This document shows, one piece after another, positions 1 to 7,251 of a DNA stretch of 7,936 nt (within the stretch, counting starts at the first letter, position 1; every line of letters starts with the position of its first letter). Position numbers and translations under genes: made by a program. Location: NCBI GenBank assembly GCA_029936705.1, contig JAPYSD010000144.1, positions 1 through 7,936 on the forward strand, given 5' to 3'. This stretch comes from Croceicoccus sp. GTDB lineage: Bacteria; Pseudomonadota; Alphaproteobacteria; Sphingomonadales; Sphingomonadaceae. The notes beneath the pieces are model-generated. The model saw nothing but the letters and a program-made list of their open reading frames with translations. It had not been told where the DNA came from and ran no database searches.

Positions 1-1526
1 CGCTGATTGGCGGCCTGATCGCCGTGGGCGGAGTGGGTTTCGATTATGCCCGCATGGCCGGCATGGATTCCGAACTGCAGAACGCGGCGGACCAGGCGGC
101 GCTGGCCGCAGCGACGCAGCTGGACGGGCAGGACGGCGCGTGTTCCCGGGCCGACGATGCCGCGATCAACCTGCTCGACAACATCACTCTGCTGTCGAAC
201 GACGGTTCGGGCAATGCGGTTACGGTGAATTCCGGCGGTTCGGCGGCGAGCGGCAGCGACAAGTGCGGCAACCGCACCTATATCGCGTTCTACACCAGCT
301 ATACCGATCCCGCGACATTCACCGTGTCGAACTCGGACGAGACGTCGAAGGTCGTCGCTGTTTCGGTGGATTCCCGCACGTCGCGCTATGCGTTCACTCC
401 GATCGTCGGGGCTATATTCGCTACCATGTCGGCCCGCGCGGTGGCGAGCCTGGGATCGGCGGTCTGCAATACGCCGCCCGTGATGATCTGCAATCCGGCC
501 GAGAGCACCGACCCGAACTTCGACGATCTCTATAAGGGCAAGGGCGTGCGCCTCGTAACCGTGGGCGGTGGCGGTGGATGGGTGCCGGGCAATTTCGGCT
601 ATTTGCGGACCGGAACCGGGAACGGCGCCAACGATTTGCGTGCTGCTCTGGGCTGGAACACGCCGCCCGGCGAATGTGTCGAAACGACCGGTGTGGACAC
701 CAAGCCGGGGGCGAATACGTCCGTCACTGATGCGATCAATACGCGGTTCGACATTTTCGACCAGGGCCAGAATTGCCCGTCGGGAGGGGTATGCTCGCCT
801 TCGGTAAACTCGGTGAAGGACCTGATCAAACGCGAAGGCACCAGCGGCAACAATTGTTCGCTTGGCAGTCAGGGTTGGGATCTTCCGGCCGAGGCTGACC
901 AGTATCTGCCCGCCTCAACCGCTCCGCTGCAGGATACCTCTCCCTTGCCCAAGGTAATGGGATATCCGCGCGATATCTGCCACGCGGTCGCCGACAGCAC
1001 GGGCGGACATTGTTCCTCGCCGGTCGGTAACGGGACCTGGGATCGCAACGCCTATTTCAAGGTGAATTACCCAAGCTGGGGCTGGGCCACCTGGCCTGCG
1101 AATACGGGGCTGTCGGCAGATGCGACACGCTATGATGTCTATCGCTGGGAAATGGCCAACGCGGGGAACACCGTCGTCGGCGAGACTGTCCTGGGCTCAC
1201 GCTATGTCACCGGTAACGGCAACAACGCCCGCTATAGCTATGGCGCGGCGCAATGCGGCACGCCGATCACGCCCGGAGCGACGGTTCCCGACAGGCGCAA
1301 GATCACGGTCGCGGTCATCAATTGCGTCGCGGAAGGCGTGAACGGCAGTTCGACGAATGTGCCCGTCACCAAATGGATCGACGCATTCCTGGTCGAGCCA
1401 TCGGTCAACCGTCCGCGCACGCACCAGGGCGATGTCTATATCGAGGTTATCGACGTCACCACGCTTGGCGGCGGCGGGGAAGTGGGACAGGCGGTCCGCA
1501 AGGACAAGCCTTACCTGATCGAATGA
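1..1526 (+). CDS. tadG: TadG-like pilus assembly protein, 5'-truncated by window edge
   Basis: Likely a minor component of the Flp/Tad pilus, anchored in the inner membrane by an N-terminal helix with the rest in the periplasm. The frame is open from nt 3, giving 507 visible residues. It begins inside a hydrophobic stretch (LIGGLIAVGGVGFDYA) followed by a helix ending AADQAALAAATQLDG, the pattern of TadE/TadG-like N-termini. The true start is therefore upstream, and the GTG at 24 lies within the membrane helix and should not be taken as the start. The large remainder is rich in Gly, Asn and Thr and has 12 cysteines, an even number compatible with periplasmic disulfides. Near the C-terminus (about nt 1293-1472), RRKITVAVINC, then VTKWIDAFLVEP and VYIEV resemble the closing block I recall from alphaproteobacterial TadG-like proteins. 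I see no DxSxS metal site, so the VWA domain of classical TadG seems absent. The stop overlaps the next start (ATGA). The family call is fairly sure; the exact role is inferred. Confidence 0.82.
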   Translation, partial: LIGGLIAVGGVGFDYARMAGMDSELQNAADQAALAAATQLDGQDGACSRADDAAINLLDNITLLSNDGSGNAVTVNSGGSAASGSDKCGNRTYIAFYTSYTDPATFTVSNSDETSKVVAVSVDSRTSRYAFTPIVGAIFATMSARAVASLGSAVCNTPPVMICNPAESTDPNFDDLYKGKGVRLVTVGGGGGWVPGNFGYLRTGTGNGANDLRAALGWNTPPGECVETTGVDTKPGANTSVTDAINTRFDIFDQGQNCPSGGVCSPSVNSVKDLIKREGTSGNNCSLGSQGWDLPAEADQYLPASTAPLQDTSPLPKVMGYPRDICHAVADSTGGHCSSPVGNGTWDRNAYFKVNYPSWGWATWPANTGLSADATRYDVYRWEMANAGNTVVGETVLGSRYVTGNGNNARYSYGAAQCGTPITPGATVPDRRKITVAVINCVAEGVNGSSTNVPVTKWIDAFLVEPSVNRPRTHQGDVYIEVIDVTTLGGGGEVGQAVRKDKPYLIE

Positions 1527-2041
1527 GGCTTCGTTTTCGCCTGGGCCGCCGCCTCGTGCGGGATCGCCGCGGGGTGGCCAGTGTCGAGATGGCGCTGATG
1601 ACGCCCATCGTGTTCGCGCTGATGTTCACGACCTTCGAAGGTGGCAACTACCTCTGGACCGAGCACAAGGTGATCAAGGGCGTGCGCCAGGGTGCGCGCT
1701 ATGCGGCGCGCCTGCCCTTCACCAGCTACGACTGTTCCTCGACCGCGCCCACGGGGACGACCGATATCCCGCTCGACAATATCAAGAATGTCGTGCGCAC
1801 GGGCCTTCCCAGCGGACAGGCGTTTCCCAAGGTGAAGGGCTGGTCGAACAACGACATCACCATCACCGTCAGCTGCGATTCGGGTACCCAGACGGGCCTC
1901 TACAAGACCGTGGCCGGCGGCGCGCCGCGCGTGACCGTCAGCACCGTAGTGGTCTATCCGGCGCTGCTCGGCCTGCTCGGTTTCGACACCACCAATGTGA
2001 AGGTCCGCGCGCAGGCGCAGGCCGCGGTGGCGGGCGTATGA
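1523..2041 (+). CDS. tadE: TadE-like pseudopilin (first of two)
   Basis: 172-residue TadE-family minor pilin-like protein, expected to sit in the inner membrane and join or prime the Flp pilus after processing by the prepilin peptidase (not in window). The start is the ATG overlapping the TadG-like stop (ATGA). The longer open frame upstream lies inside the TadG-like gene and is discarded. A basic leader (residues 1-16, many Arg) ends in Gly17. Cleavage there would put Glu22 at +5, as in prepilin-type sites. A hydrophobic segment follows (about residues 23-38), then a conserved-looking helix (GVRQGARYAARLPF, residues 53-66). The C-terminal half is predicted periplasmic, with two cysteines (71, 118) that could pair, a Thr/Val strand-rich region and a hydrophobic stretch around 142-154. 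No good Shine-Dalgarno precedes the start, so translation probably depends on coupling to the upstream gene. It could equally be called TadF-like; the TadE/F family call is firm. Confidence 0.9.
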   Translation: MRLRFRLGRRLVRDRRGVASVEMALMTPIVFALMFTTFEGGNYLWTEHKVIKGVRQGARYAARLPFTSYDCSSTAPTGTTDIPLDNIKNVVRTGLPSGQAFPKVKGWSNNDITITVSCDSGTQTGLYKTVAGGAPRVTVSTVVVYPALLGLLGFDTTNVKVRAQAQAAVAGV

Positions 2042-2697
2042 TCCGCATCGGCGCAATCGGGCGTATCCGCGCGGACGAACGCGCCACCTCCGCGGTGGAA
2101 TTCGCGCTCGTCGTGCCGGTGGTGATCCTGTTCCTGCTGGGCATCATCGACGTGGGGCGGTTCATCTGGAACACGAACGAGGTCGAGAAGGCCGTCCAGA
2201 TCGGAACCCGCTGGGCCGTCGCGACCGACATCATCCCGGGTGACGACAGTGCGAACGGGCTGAAGAACTACAGCTATGCAATCAACGGCGGCATCCCCCA
2301 GGGACAGGTCGTGCCCAAGGCCGCGCCAGGCGGCGGTGGCAGCGGCTTTCCCGGAGTGGTCTGCACCAGCACGGCCGCCGGTACGGTTACCTGCACCTGC
2401 AAGGCAAGTTGCCCCTTTACCACCACCACCGACGGCGCTTCGTTTACCAACATCGTCGGGCGGATGAACCAGATCTACGGCGGGATCGGCAACGAAAACG
2501 TGCAGATCGATTACGACTGGTCCGGATTGGGATACTCCGGAGATCCAAATGGATCGGATGTCGACCCTCTGGTAACAGTCACCGTTAAGGACGTGGGATT
2601 TCGACCGATCTTTCTGGCCGGGATTTTCAACTTCGGCCTCCCCGACCTCAGCTACACGCTGACGATGGAAGACGGGGAAGGCGTGTTTTCGAACTAG
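2038..2697 (+). CDS. tadE: TadE-like pseudopilin (second of two), cysteine-cluster type
   Basis: 219-residue TadE-family protein, presumed inner-membrane minor pilin-like subunit of the Tad system. The ATG overlaps the previous stop (ATGA); a weak GGTGG lies 7 nt upstream (2026-2030). A short basic leader (residues 1-15) precedes TSAVEFALVVPVV and a strong hydrophobic helix to about residue 40, closing with DVGRFIW, the standard TadE signature. Glu21 would be +5 of a prepilin cleavage site, but the residue at -1 is Ala16, not Gly. The periplasmic part has a glycine-rich turn (98-103), a four-cysteine cluster (C109, C119, C121, C125) and a Val/Thr-rich strand region (178-185). Codons from about 2521 to 2630 are visibly less GC-rich than the rest. 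It is not a recent duplicate of its neighbour, since the two share only the N-terminal architecture. After this gene the overlaps stop and a 13-nt gap precedes cpaE. Confidence 0.9.
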   Translation: MIRIGAIGRIRADERATSAVEFALVVPVVILFLLGIIDVGRFIWNTNEVEKAVQIGTRWAVATDIIPGDDSANGLKNYSYAINGGIPQGQVVPKAAPGGGGSGFPGVVCTSTAAGTVTCTCKASCPFTTTTDGASFTNIVGRMNQIYGGIGNENVQIDYDWSGLGYSGDPNGSDVDPLVTVTVKDVGFRPIFLAGIFNFGLPDLSYTLTMEDGEGVFSN

Positions 2698-2710
2698 GGT
2701 TTGTGAAATC

Positions 2711-3898
2711 ATGAAAAGCGAACTCAACATTGCAGGCAGCAGCGGGACCGAATTGCCCATGAATGCTTTCGTCGTCGCAAGTGCGGCTCATATCGATCGC
2801 CTCGACAGCGCGATCGGCAGCCACCGGGCCAGCAAGCTGCACACGATTGCACTCGATGCCGGTCAGCCCGTGCCGCACTCGGTCATGGACCAGGCCGAAA
2901 TGCTCGTACTGGAAATCGATCCGTCCAGCGAAGCGTCGCTGACCCGGATGGAGCAGGTACGCCGCGACCGGCCCGGCCTGCCGCTGCTCGCCGCGGTCGA
3001 GAATGCCGATCTGCGCCTCGTCCGGGCGCTGCTGCGCCAGGGCGTGACCGATGTCGTGGCGCTGCCTTTCGATTTCGACGAGCTGTTCACGCAGGTCATC
3101 GATGCCGCGGCAGCCAACAGCCATTCGCCGGGCATGGACCGGCTCGCCCCGATGGCGACGGTGGTGCACGCAGTTGGCGGTTCGGGGGCGACGACCGTCC
3201 TGACCCACCTGGCCGCGGCGATCGCCGACAACGGCAAATGCGGGCCGCGCGTCTGCCTGATCGACATGGACCTGCAGTTCGGCGAGGTGGCCACGCAAAT
3301 GGGCCTGACCCCGCAGCACAGCGTGCTGGACCTGCTGGAGGCGGGCGAGCGGCTGGACGGCGACCTGATCCGCGACACGTCGATCCAGACCAAGTACGGC
3401 CACCACGTGATCGCCGCACCCGGCCAGATCATGCCGCTGGAGGATGTCGACGTCGACCGCCTGCTGCGCATGCTGACGCTGGCGAGGCGTGAATATGATT
3501 TCGTGCTGGTTGATCTGCCGGTGAACTGGACCAACTGGTCGCTTTCGGCGGCATTGGCATGCAGCGAGATGCTGGTCCTGACCGATCAGACCATCGGCGG
3601 ACTGCGCCAGACGCGGCGCTGCCTCGACCTGTTCGACATGATGGATGTCCCGCGCGAGAACCTGCACCTGGTCGTCAATCGGGCCGAGAAGAAGATGTTC
3701 CAGTCGATCGGCGTGCACGAGGTGTCGGACACGCTGCAACGCAATGTCTCGGCCACGATCGCTAGGGACAAGGCGGGGCTGGATTCAGCGCAGGACCAGG
3801 GCGTCCTGCTGAGCGAGATCAACCGCAAGGCGCCATTCGTGAAGGATATCGCCAGGCTGGCGGACCAGATGTGCCAGCGCCACGGGGAGCAAGCCTGA
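2711..3898 (+). CDS. cpaE: CpaE/TadZ, ParA/MinD-like pilus localisation ATPase family
   Basis: 395-residue cytoplasmic protein of the CpaE/TadZ family, which directs the Tad machine to its cell site (a pole in Caulobacter). Residues about 18-135 form a receiver-like N-terminal domain without phosphorylation chemistry that I can support. Residues about 148-390 form a MinD/ParA-type fold. The P-loop position reads VGGSGATT (155-162), followed by LIDMDLQFG (183-191, Asp185/Asp187) and Walker B VLVDLP (265-270). Both lysines of a canonical deviant Walker A (KGGxGKT) are missing: Val155 replaces the first and Ala160 the second. Loss of the second is known in this family; loss of the first as well is less expected. 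The length suits TadZ and is shorter than Caulobacter CpaE. The start at 2711 has only a weak AGGGT (2696-2700, spacer 10). Met17 at 2759 is an alternative and would remove a poorly conserved-looking leader. It lies directly before its usual partner cpaF, overlapping it by 1 nt. Confidence 0.95.
   Translation: MKSELNIAGSSGTELPMNAFVVASAAHIDRLDSAIGSHRASKLHTIALDAGQPVPHSVMDQAEMLVLEIDPSSEASLTRMEQVRRDRPGLPLLAAVENADLRLVRALLRQGVTDVVALPFDFDELFTQVIDAAAANSHSPGMDRLAPMATVVHAVGGSGATTVLTHLAAAIADNGKCGPRVCLIDMDLQFGEVATQMGLTPQHSVLDLLEAGERLDGDLIRDTSIQTKYGHHVIAAPGQIMPLEDVDVDRLLRMLTLARREYDFVLVDLPVNWTNWSLSAALACSEMLVLTDQTIGGLRQTRRCLDLFDMMDVPRENLHLVVNRAEKKMFQSIGVHEVSDTLQRNVSATIARDKAGLDSAQDQGVLLSEINRKAPFVKDIARLADQMCQRHGEQA
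3884..3889 (+). promoter_or_regulatory. Ribosome binding site deciding the cpaF start
   Basis: GGGGAG lies 8 nt before the ATG at 3898, inside the last codons of cpaE. It supports 3898 over the in-frame GTG at 3871 and gives cpaF its own initiation signal even though it overlaps cpaE by one base. Confidence 0.7.
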
Positions 3899-5271
3899 TG
3901 AAATGGTCGGTCAAGCGCGCGGAGCAATCCGTCCAGACGGATGGCTATGCGCCTGCCGCGTTGCAGACGCTGGACGGCGAGCAGGACGAGGCCAAGAAGC
4001 GGGCGCTCGACCTCAAGGTCTCGATCCACCGGGCGCTGCTCGACAAGATCAACCTGTCCGCGCTCGAGCAGATGCCGCGCGAGCAGATTCGGACCGAAAT
4101 TACCGAGATCATCGGCGAGATCCTCATGCAGCGGCAGGAGCCGCTGAACCGCACCGAACGCAGCGCACTTATCGACGACGTCCTCGACGAGCTGCTGGGC
4201 CTTGGTCCGCTGGAACCGCTGCTGCAGGACGATTCGATCACCGACATCCTGGTGAACGGCCCCGACATCGTGTTCGTGGAGCGCAACGGCCTGCTGGAAC
4301 GTGCGCAGACCGAGTTCCAGAACGACAAGCACCTGATGCGCATCATCCAGAAGATCGTCAGCGCGGTGGGCCGCCGCATCGACGAATCCTCGCCCTTCGT
4401 CGACGCCCGCCTGGCGGACGGTTCGCGCGTGAACGCGATCGTGTCGCCGCTGGCGGTCGATGGATCGCTCCTTTCCATCCGCAAGTTCGCCAAGAAGCGG
4501 ATCGGGATCGACCGGCTGATCGAGCTGGGGTCGGTACCCGAACCGATGGCGCATGTGCTGCGCGCCGTGGTCGCCTCGCGCCGCAACGTCCTGATTTCGG
4601 GCGGTACCGGTTCGGGCAAGACGACGCTGCTGAACGCGATGAGCTCGTATATCGATCCGCGCGAGCGCATCGTCACGATCGAGGATTCGGCCGAGCTTCA
4701 GCTGCAGCAGGAGCATGTCGCCCGGCTCGAAACGCGTCCCCCCAACGTGGAGGGCAAGGGCGAGGTGACGCAGCGCGAGCTGGTGAAGAACGCGCTGCGC
4801 ATGCGGCCCGATCGCATCATCGTGGGCGAGGTTCGCGCCGGGGAGGCGTTCGACATGCTGCAGGCGATGAACACCGGTCACGACGGTTCGATGACGACGG
4901 TTCACGCCAATACGCCGCGCGACGCCCTGTCGCGCCTGGAGCAGATGATCGGGATGAGCGGCATCGACATGCCGCCCCGCTCCGCCCGCGCGCAGATCGC
5001 GTCGGCGATCAACGTGGTCGTGCAGGTGGGTCGTCTCGCCGACGGGCGCCGCCGCGTGCTCAGCCTGAGCGAGCTGACCGGCATGGAGGGCGAGACGATC
5101 ACCATGCAGGAGATCTATCGCTACAAGATCACCGGCCGCGACGAGAACAACAATGTCATCGGCCGGTTCGAGGCGACCGGTATCCGTCCCAAGTTCCACG
5201 GCGATGCGCTGTCGGCAGGCATCAACCTGCAGCCCGAACTGTTCCGCCCGGACTTCGAGATGGGCTCATGA
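3898..5271 (+). CDS. cpaF: CpaF/TadA secretion ATPase, motor of the Tad pilus
   Basis: 457-residue traffic ATPase (type II/IV secretion, VirB11-like superfamily) that hydrolyses ATP as a hexamer at the inner-membrane cytoplasmic face to drive Flp pilus assembly through TadB/TadC. All motifs are intact: Walker A GGTGSGKTT (235-243), Asp box TIEDSAELQL (260-269), Walker B region RPDRIIVGEVR (303-313) and His box with GHDGSMTTVHANTP (327-340). Before these lies the usual CpaF N-terminal part, with a helical region (about 36-100) containing LKVSIHRALLDKINL, and then a segment with DDSITDILVNGPD (111-123). The first 35 residues are variable-looking. I chose the ATG at 3898 because GGGGAG lies 8 nt upstream (3884-3889) and it overlaps the cpaE stop in TGATG. 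An in-frame GTG at 3871 would only add nine residues inside cpaE. The stop overlaps tadB (ATGA). A second forward frame through this gene is Arg/Ala-rich noise. Confidence 0.98.
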   Translation: MKWSVKRAEQSVQTDGYAPAALQTLDGEQDEAKKRALDLKVSIHRALLDKINLSALEQMPREQIRTEITEIIGEILMQRQEPLNRTERSALIDDVLDELLGLGPLEPLLQDDSITDILVNGPDIVFVERNGLLERAQTEFQNDKHLMRIIQKIVSAVGRRIDESSPFVDARLADGSRVNAIVSPLAVDGSLLSIRKFAKKRIGIDRLIELGSVPEPMAHVLRAVVASRRNVLISGGTGSGKTTLLNAMSSYIDPRERIVTIEDSAELQLQQEHVARLETRPPNVEGKGEVTQRELVKNALRMRPDRIIVGEVRAGEAFDMLQAMNTGHDGSMTTVHANTPRDALSRLEQMIGMSGIDMPPRSARAQIASAINVVVQVGRLADGRRRVLSLSELTGMEGETITMQEIYRYKITGRDENNNVIGRFEATGIRPKFHGDALSAGINLQPELFRPDFEMGS

Positions 5272-6269
5272 TCGACACGCTGCTCAAGGCCGTCACGCTG
5301 CTGGCGATTTTCGGAACGGTGTTCCTGATCGTCCAGCTTGGCCTCAACTATACCTGGTCCAGGACCGCGCATACGCGGGCCGTCAACAAGCGGCTTACCA
5401 TGATCCGCGAGGGGACCAGCCGGGACGAGATCCTGGCACGGCTGCGCAAGAACACGCCGCAGGATCACGCCAACCTGCCGCCCGCGATCGCGAGGATGCT
5501 GCAGAAGCTTGAGCGGACGATGATGGCCGCGCAGGTCGGCTTCACCCCGCCGCAGATGATCATGGTGATGGCGGCGGCCTTCGTCGTGATCGCGGCCTTG
5601 CTGATGCTGCTGATCGGCGGCGCGGGTTTCAGCTTTACCGCCGGCACGGTCCTGCTGTCGCTGGTCCTTGCCGCGTCGGCGGCGTTCGTGCTGCCTGTCA
5701 TGGTGCTCAGCATGATCGCGACCAAGCGGCGCAAGCGGGTGGAGGAGCAGTTTCCCATCTCGCTCGACGTGTTCGTCCGCGCGCTGCGCGCCGGGCACCC
5801 GATCGCGGCGGCGCTCGAACTGCTGACCGAGGAGATGGAAGATCCGATCGGCAGCGAATTCGGCCTTGTCGCCGACGAGGTCGCCTATGGCGCCGACCTG
5901 ACCGATGCGCTTACCGCCATGGCGGAGCGCTGGAATCTCGACGATATCCGCATGTTCGTCGTCTCGCTCTCCGTCCAGAACGAGACGGGCGGCAATCTCG
6001 CGGAGATCCTGCAGAACCTGTCCGAGGTGATCCGGGCGCGCGCCAGCCTCTACATGAAGGTCCGCGCGCTCAGTTCCGAAGGACGCATGACCGGGTGGAT
6101 GCTGACGATCCTGCCCGTGGCAGCCTTTATCGGCCTGTTCATGGTGAACCCAGAATTCTATCTGTCGGTGGCAGAGGACCGGATGTTCATCATCGGCTTC
6201 ATCGTGCTGATGGTGATGTACGTGACCGGGTTCCTGTGGATCCGCAAGATCATCGATCTAAAGGTCTGA
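5268..6269 (+). CDS. tadB: TadB, inner-membrane platform protein of the Tad pilus
   Basis: 333-residue polytopic membrane protein with a type II secretion F (GspF) domain. With TadC it forms the platform that couples CpaF to pilin extrusion. Visible layout: N-terminal membrane helix (about 5-27), cytoplasmic basic linker (31-95), two adjacent helices (about 96-118 and 122-150), the cytoplasmic GspF domain beginning after TKRRKRVEEQFP (152-163) and running to about 275, then two C-terminal helices (about 276-296 and 306-325). Typical TadB features include LDVFVRALRAGHPI (166-179) and SLSVQNETGGNLAEIL (233-248). The start is the ATG within the cpaF stop overlap (ATGA). The same frame stays open far upstream through cpaF, but that part is Arg/Ala/Gly-rich and not protein-like. 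Length is normal for TadB. Only 3 nt separate it from tadC, its obligate partner, so the pair is probably made in equal amounts. Confidence 0.97.
   Translation: MIDTLLKAVTLLAIFGTVFLIVQLGLNYTWSRTAHTRAVNKRLTMIREGTSRDEILARLRKNTPQDHANLPPAIARMLQKLERTMMAAQVGFTPPQMIMVMAAAFVVIAALLMLLIGGAGFSFTAGTVLLSLVLAASAAFVLPVMVLSMIATKRRKRVEEQFPISLDVFVRALRAGHPIAAALELLTEEMEDPIGSEFGLVADEVAYGADLTDALTAMAERWNLDDIRMFVVSLSVQNETGGNLAEILQNLSEVIRARASLYMKVRALSSEGRMTGWMLTILPVAAFIGLFMVNPEFYLSVAEDRMFIIGFIVLMVMYVTGFLWIRKIIDLKV
6260..6265 (+). promoter_or_regulatory. Ribosome binding site of tadC
   Basis: AAAGGT lies 7 nt before the tadC ATG, within the last codons of tadB. It fixes the tadC start at 6273 and fits tight coupling of the two platform genes. 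Confidence 0.6.
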
Positions 6270-6272
6270 CCC

Positions 6273-7244
6273 ATGATTGATTTCATCCTGGCCAACCAGA
6301 CCGCTCGCATCGCCACGCTGGTGGGCTTGTTCGCGCTTGTCGCGGCGTTGGTGTACCTGGTTCTCGGCGCATTCTCGCGCCGGGCGCAGATACGGGCGGG
6401 CCTGCAGACCCTGGGCACCGAGCGGCGCGAGGGGCAGACGGCGGCCAGCCTGCGCGAATCGAACAACAACTCGGCCTGGGCCAACCTGGCCGACATGGTC
6501 GAACGGACCGGCCTAAGCCTGGCCGATTCCAAGAACGACCGGCTGCGCGAAAAGCTGATCGAGGCCGGCTATACGCATCCCGCGGCGCCGCGCATCTTCA
6601 CGCTCTGCCGCCTGATCCTGCCTTTCGTCCTGGTGCTGGGCTTCGTGCTGGTGATGTATTCGCGGCCCGAGCCGCCGGGCTTCTTCTCGCTCTATATCTT
6701 CGGTTCGCTGCTTGGATTCCTGGGGCTCTATCTTCCCAATATCTACATTCAGGCCAAGGCCGACCGTCGGCGCGAGCAGATCGTGAACGGCTTTCCCGAT
6801 TGCCTCGACCTGCTGCTGGTCTGTGTCGAGGCGGGACTGGGGATCGAGGCGGGGATGGACCGCGTTGGACGCGAGATGGTGCAATCGCACCCGCTGGTAT
6901 CGCAGCTTCTGTCGGTCGCGGTGCTGCGGCTTCGCGCCGGTGCCAGCCGCGAGGAAGCGTTCCGCAAGATGGCCGACATGGCCGGAGTGGACGAGATCCG
7001 CTCCTTCACCACGCTGCTGGTGCAATCGGACAAGCTGGGCACGAGCATTTCTTCAACGCTTCGCGTCTATGCCGGTGAAATGCGGGAAAAGCGCCGCATG
7101 CGGGCCGAGGAAAAGGCGCACCGCATCCCGGTGCTGATTTCCGTGCCGCTGGTGGTGTGCATGCTGCCGACGATGATCGGCGTGCTGATGCTGCCGGCCA
7201 GCATTCGCGTCGTTCGCGACATTTTCCCGCTGATGAACGGGTAA
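6273..7244 (+). CDS. tadC: TadC, inner-membrane platform protein of the Tad pilus
   Basis: 323-residue GspF-domain membrane protein, partner of TadB in the Tad platform complex. Layout: N-terminal helix (about 12-33), basic cytoplasmic linker including an NNN run (64-66), two closely spaced hydrophobic helices (about 108-129 and 137-157), the cytoplasmic GspF domain from about 165 (NGFPDCLDLLLVCVEAGLG, 172-190) to about 285, and a last hydrophobic segment (about 286-309). LLVQSDKLGTSISSTLRVY (248-266) is the typical TadC helix pair around the conserved Q-x-D/N-x-x-G turn. The start ATG has AAAGGT (6260-6265) 7 nt upstream, inside the end of tadB. It ends with TAA, unlike the TGA used by most neighbours. 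The TadB/TadC distinction rests on order and on the shorter C-terminal membrane part here. Length is normal. Confidence 0.96.
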   Translation: MIDFILANQTARIATLVGLFALVAALVYLVLGAFSRRAQIRAGLQTLGTERREGQTAASLRESNNNSAWANLADMVERTGLSLADSKNDRLREKLIEAGYTHPAAPRIFTLCRLILPFVLVLGFVLVMYSRPEPPGFFSLYIFGSLLGFLGLYLPNIYIQAKADRRREQIVNGFPDCLDLLLVCVEAGLGIEAGMDRVGREMVQSHPLVSQLLSVAVLRLRAGASREEAFRKMADMAGVDEIRSFTTLLVQSDKLGTSISSTLRVYAGEMREKRRMRAEEKAHRIPVLISVPLVVCMLPTMIGVLMLPASIRVVRDIFPLMNG

Positions 7245-7251
7245 GGATTAC

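Noticed and set aside
1253..1522. Upstream extension of the TadE-like 1 frame
   Set aside because: It overlaps the conserved C-terminal block of the TadG-like gene and is His/Arg-rich. The pseudopilin leader begins at 1523.
3446..3457. Perfect palindrome GTCGACGTCGAC as a possible operator
   Set aside because: It lies deep inside cpaE and simply encodes the VDVD stretch. Two SalI-like hexamers in GC-rich coding DNA are expected by chance.
2648..3739. Minus-strand open frame of 363 codons opposite cpaE
   Set aside because: Same cause as other antisense frames here: strong third-position GC in cpaE removes stops. Composition is Gln/Arg/His-rich and not protein-like.
3586..5199. Open reading frame of 537 codons on the minus strand, antisense to cpaE/cpaF
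   Set aside because: It lies opposite intact, motif-complete cpaF. Its translation is His/Arg/Asp/Leu-rich with no recognisable domain, which is typical of antisense frames opposite GC-rich genes.
3903..5267. Upstream extension of the tadB frame through all of cpaF, as a possible fusion or overprinted gene
   Set aside because: The extension is Arg/Ala/Gly/Pro-rich noise without motifs, while the real TadB N-terminal membrane helix begins exactly at the ATG at 5268.
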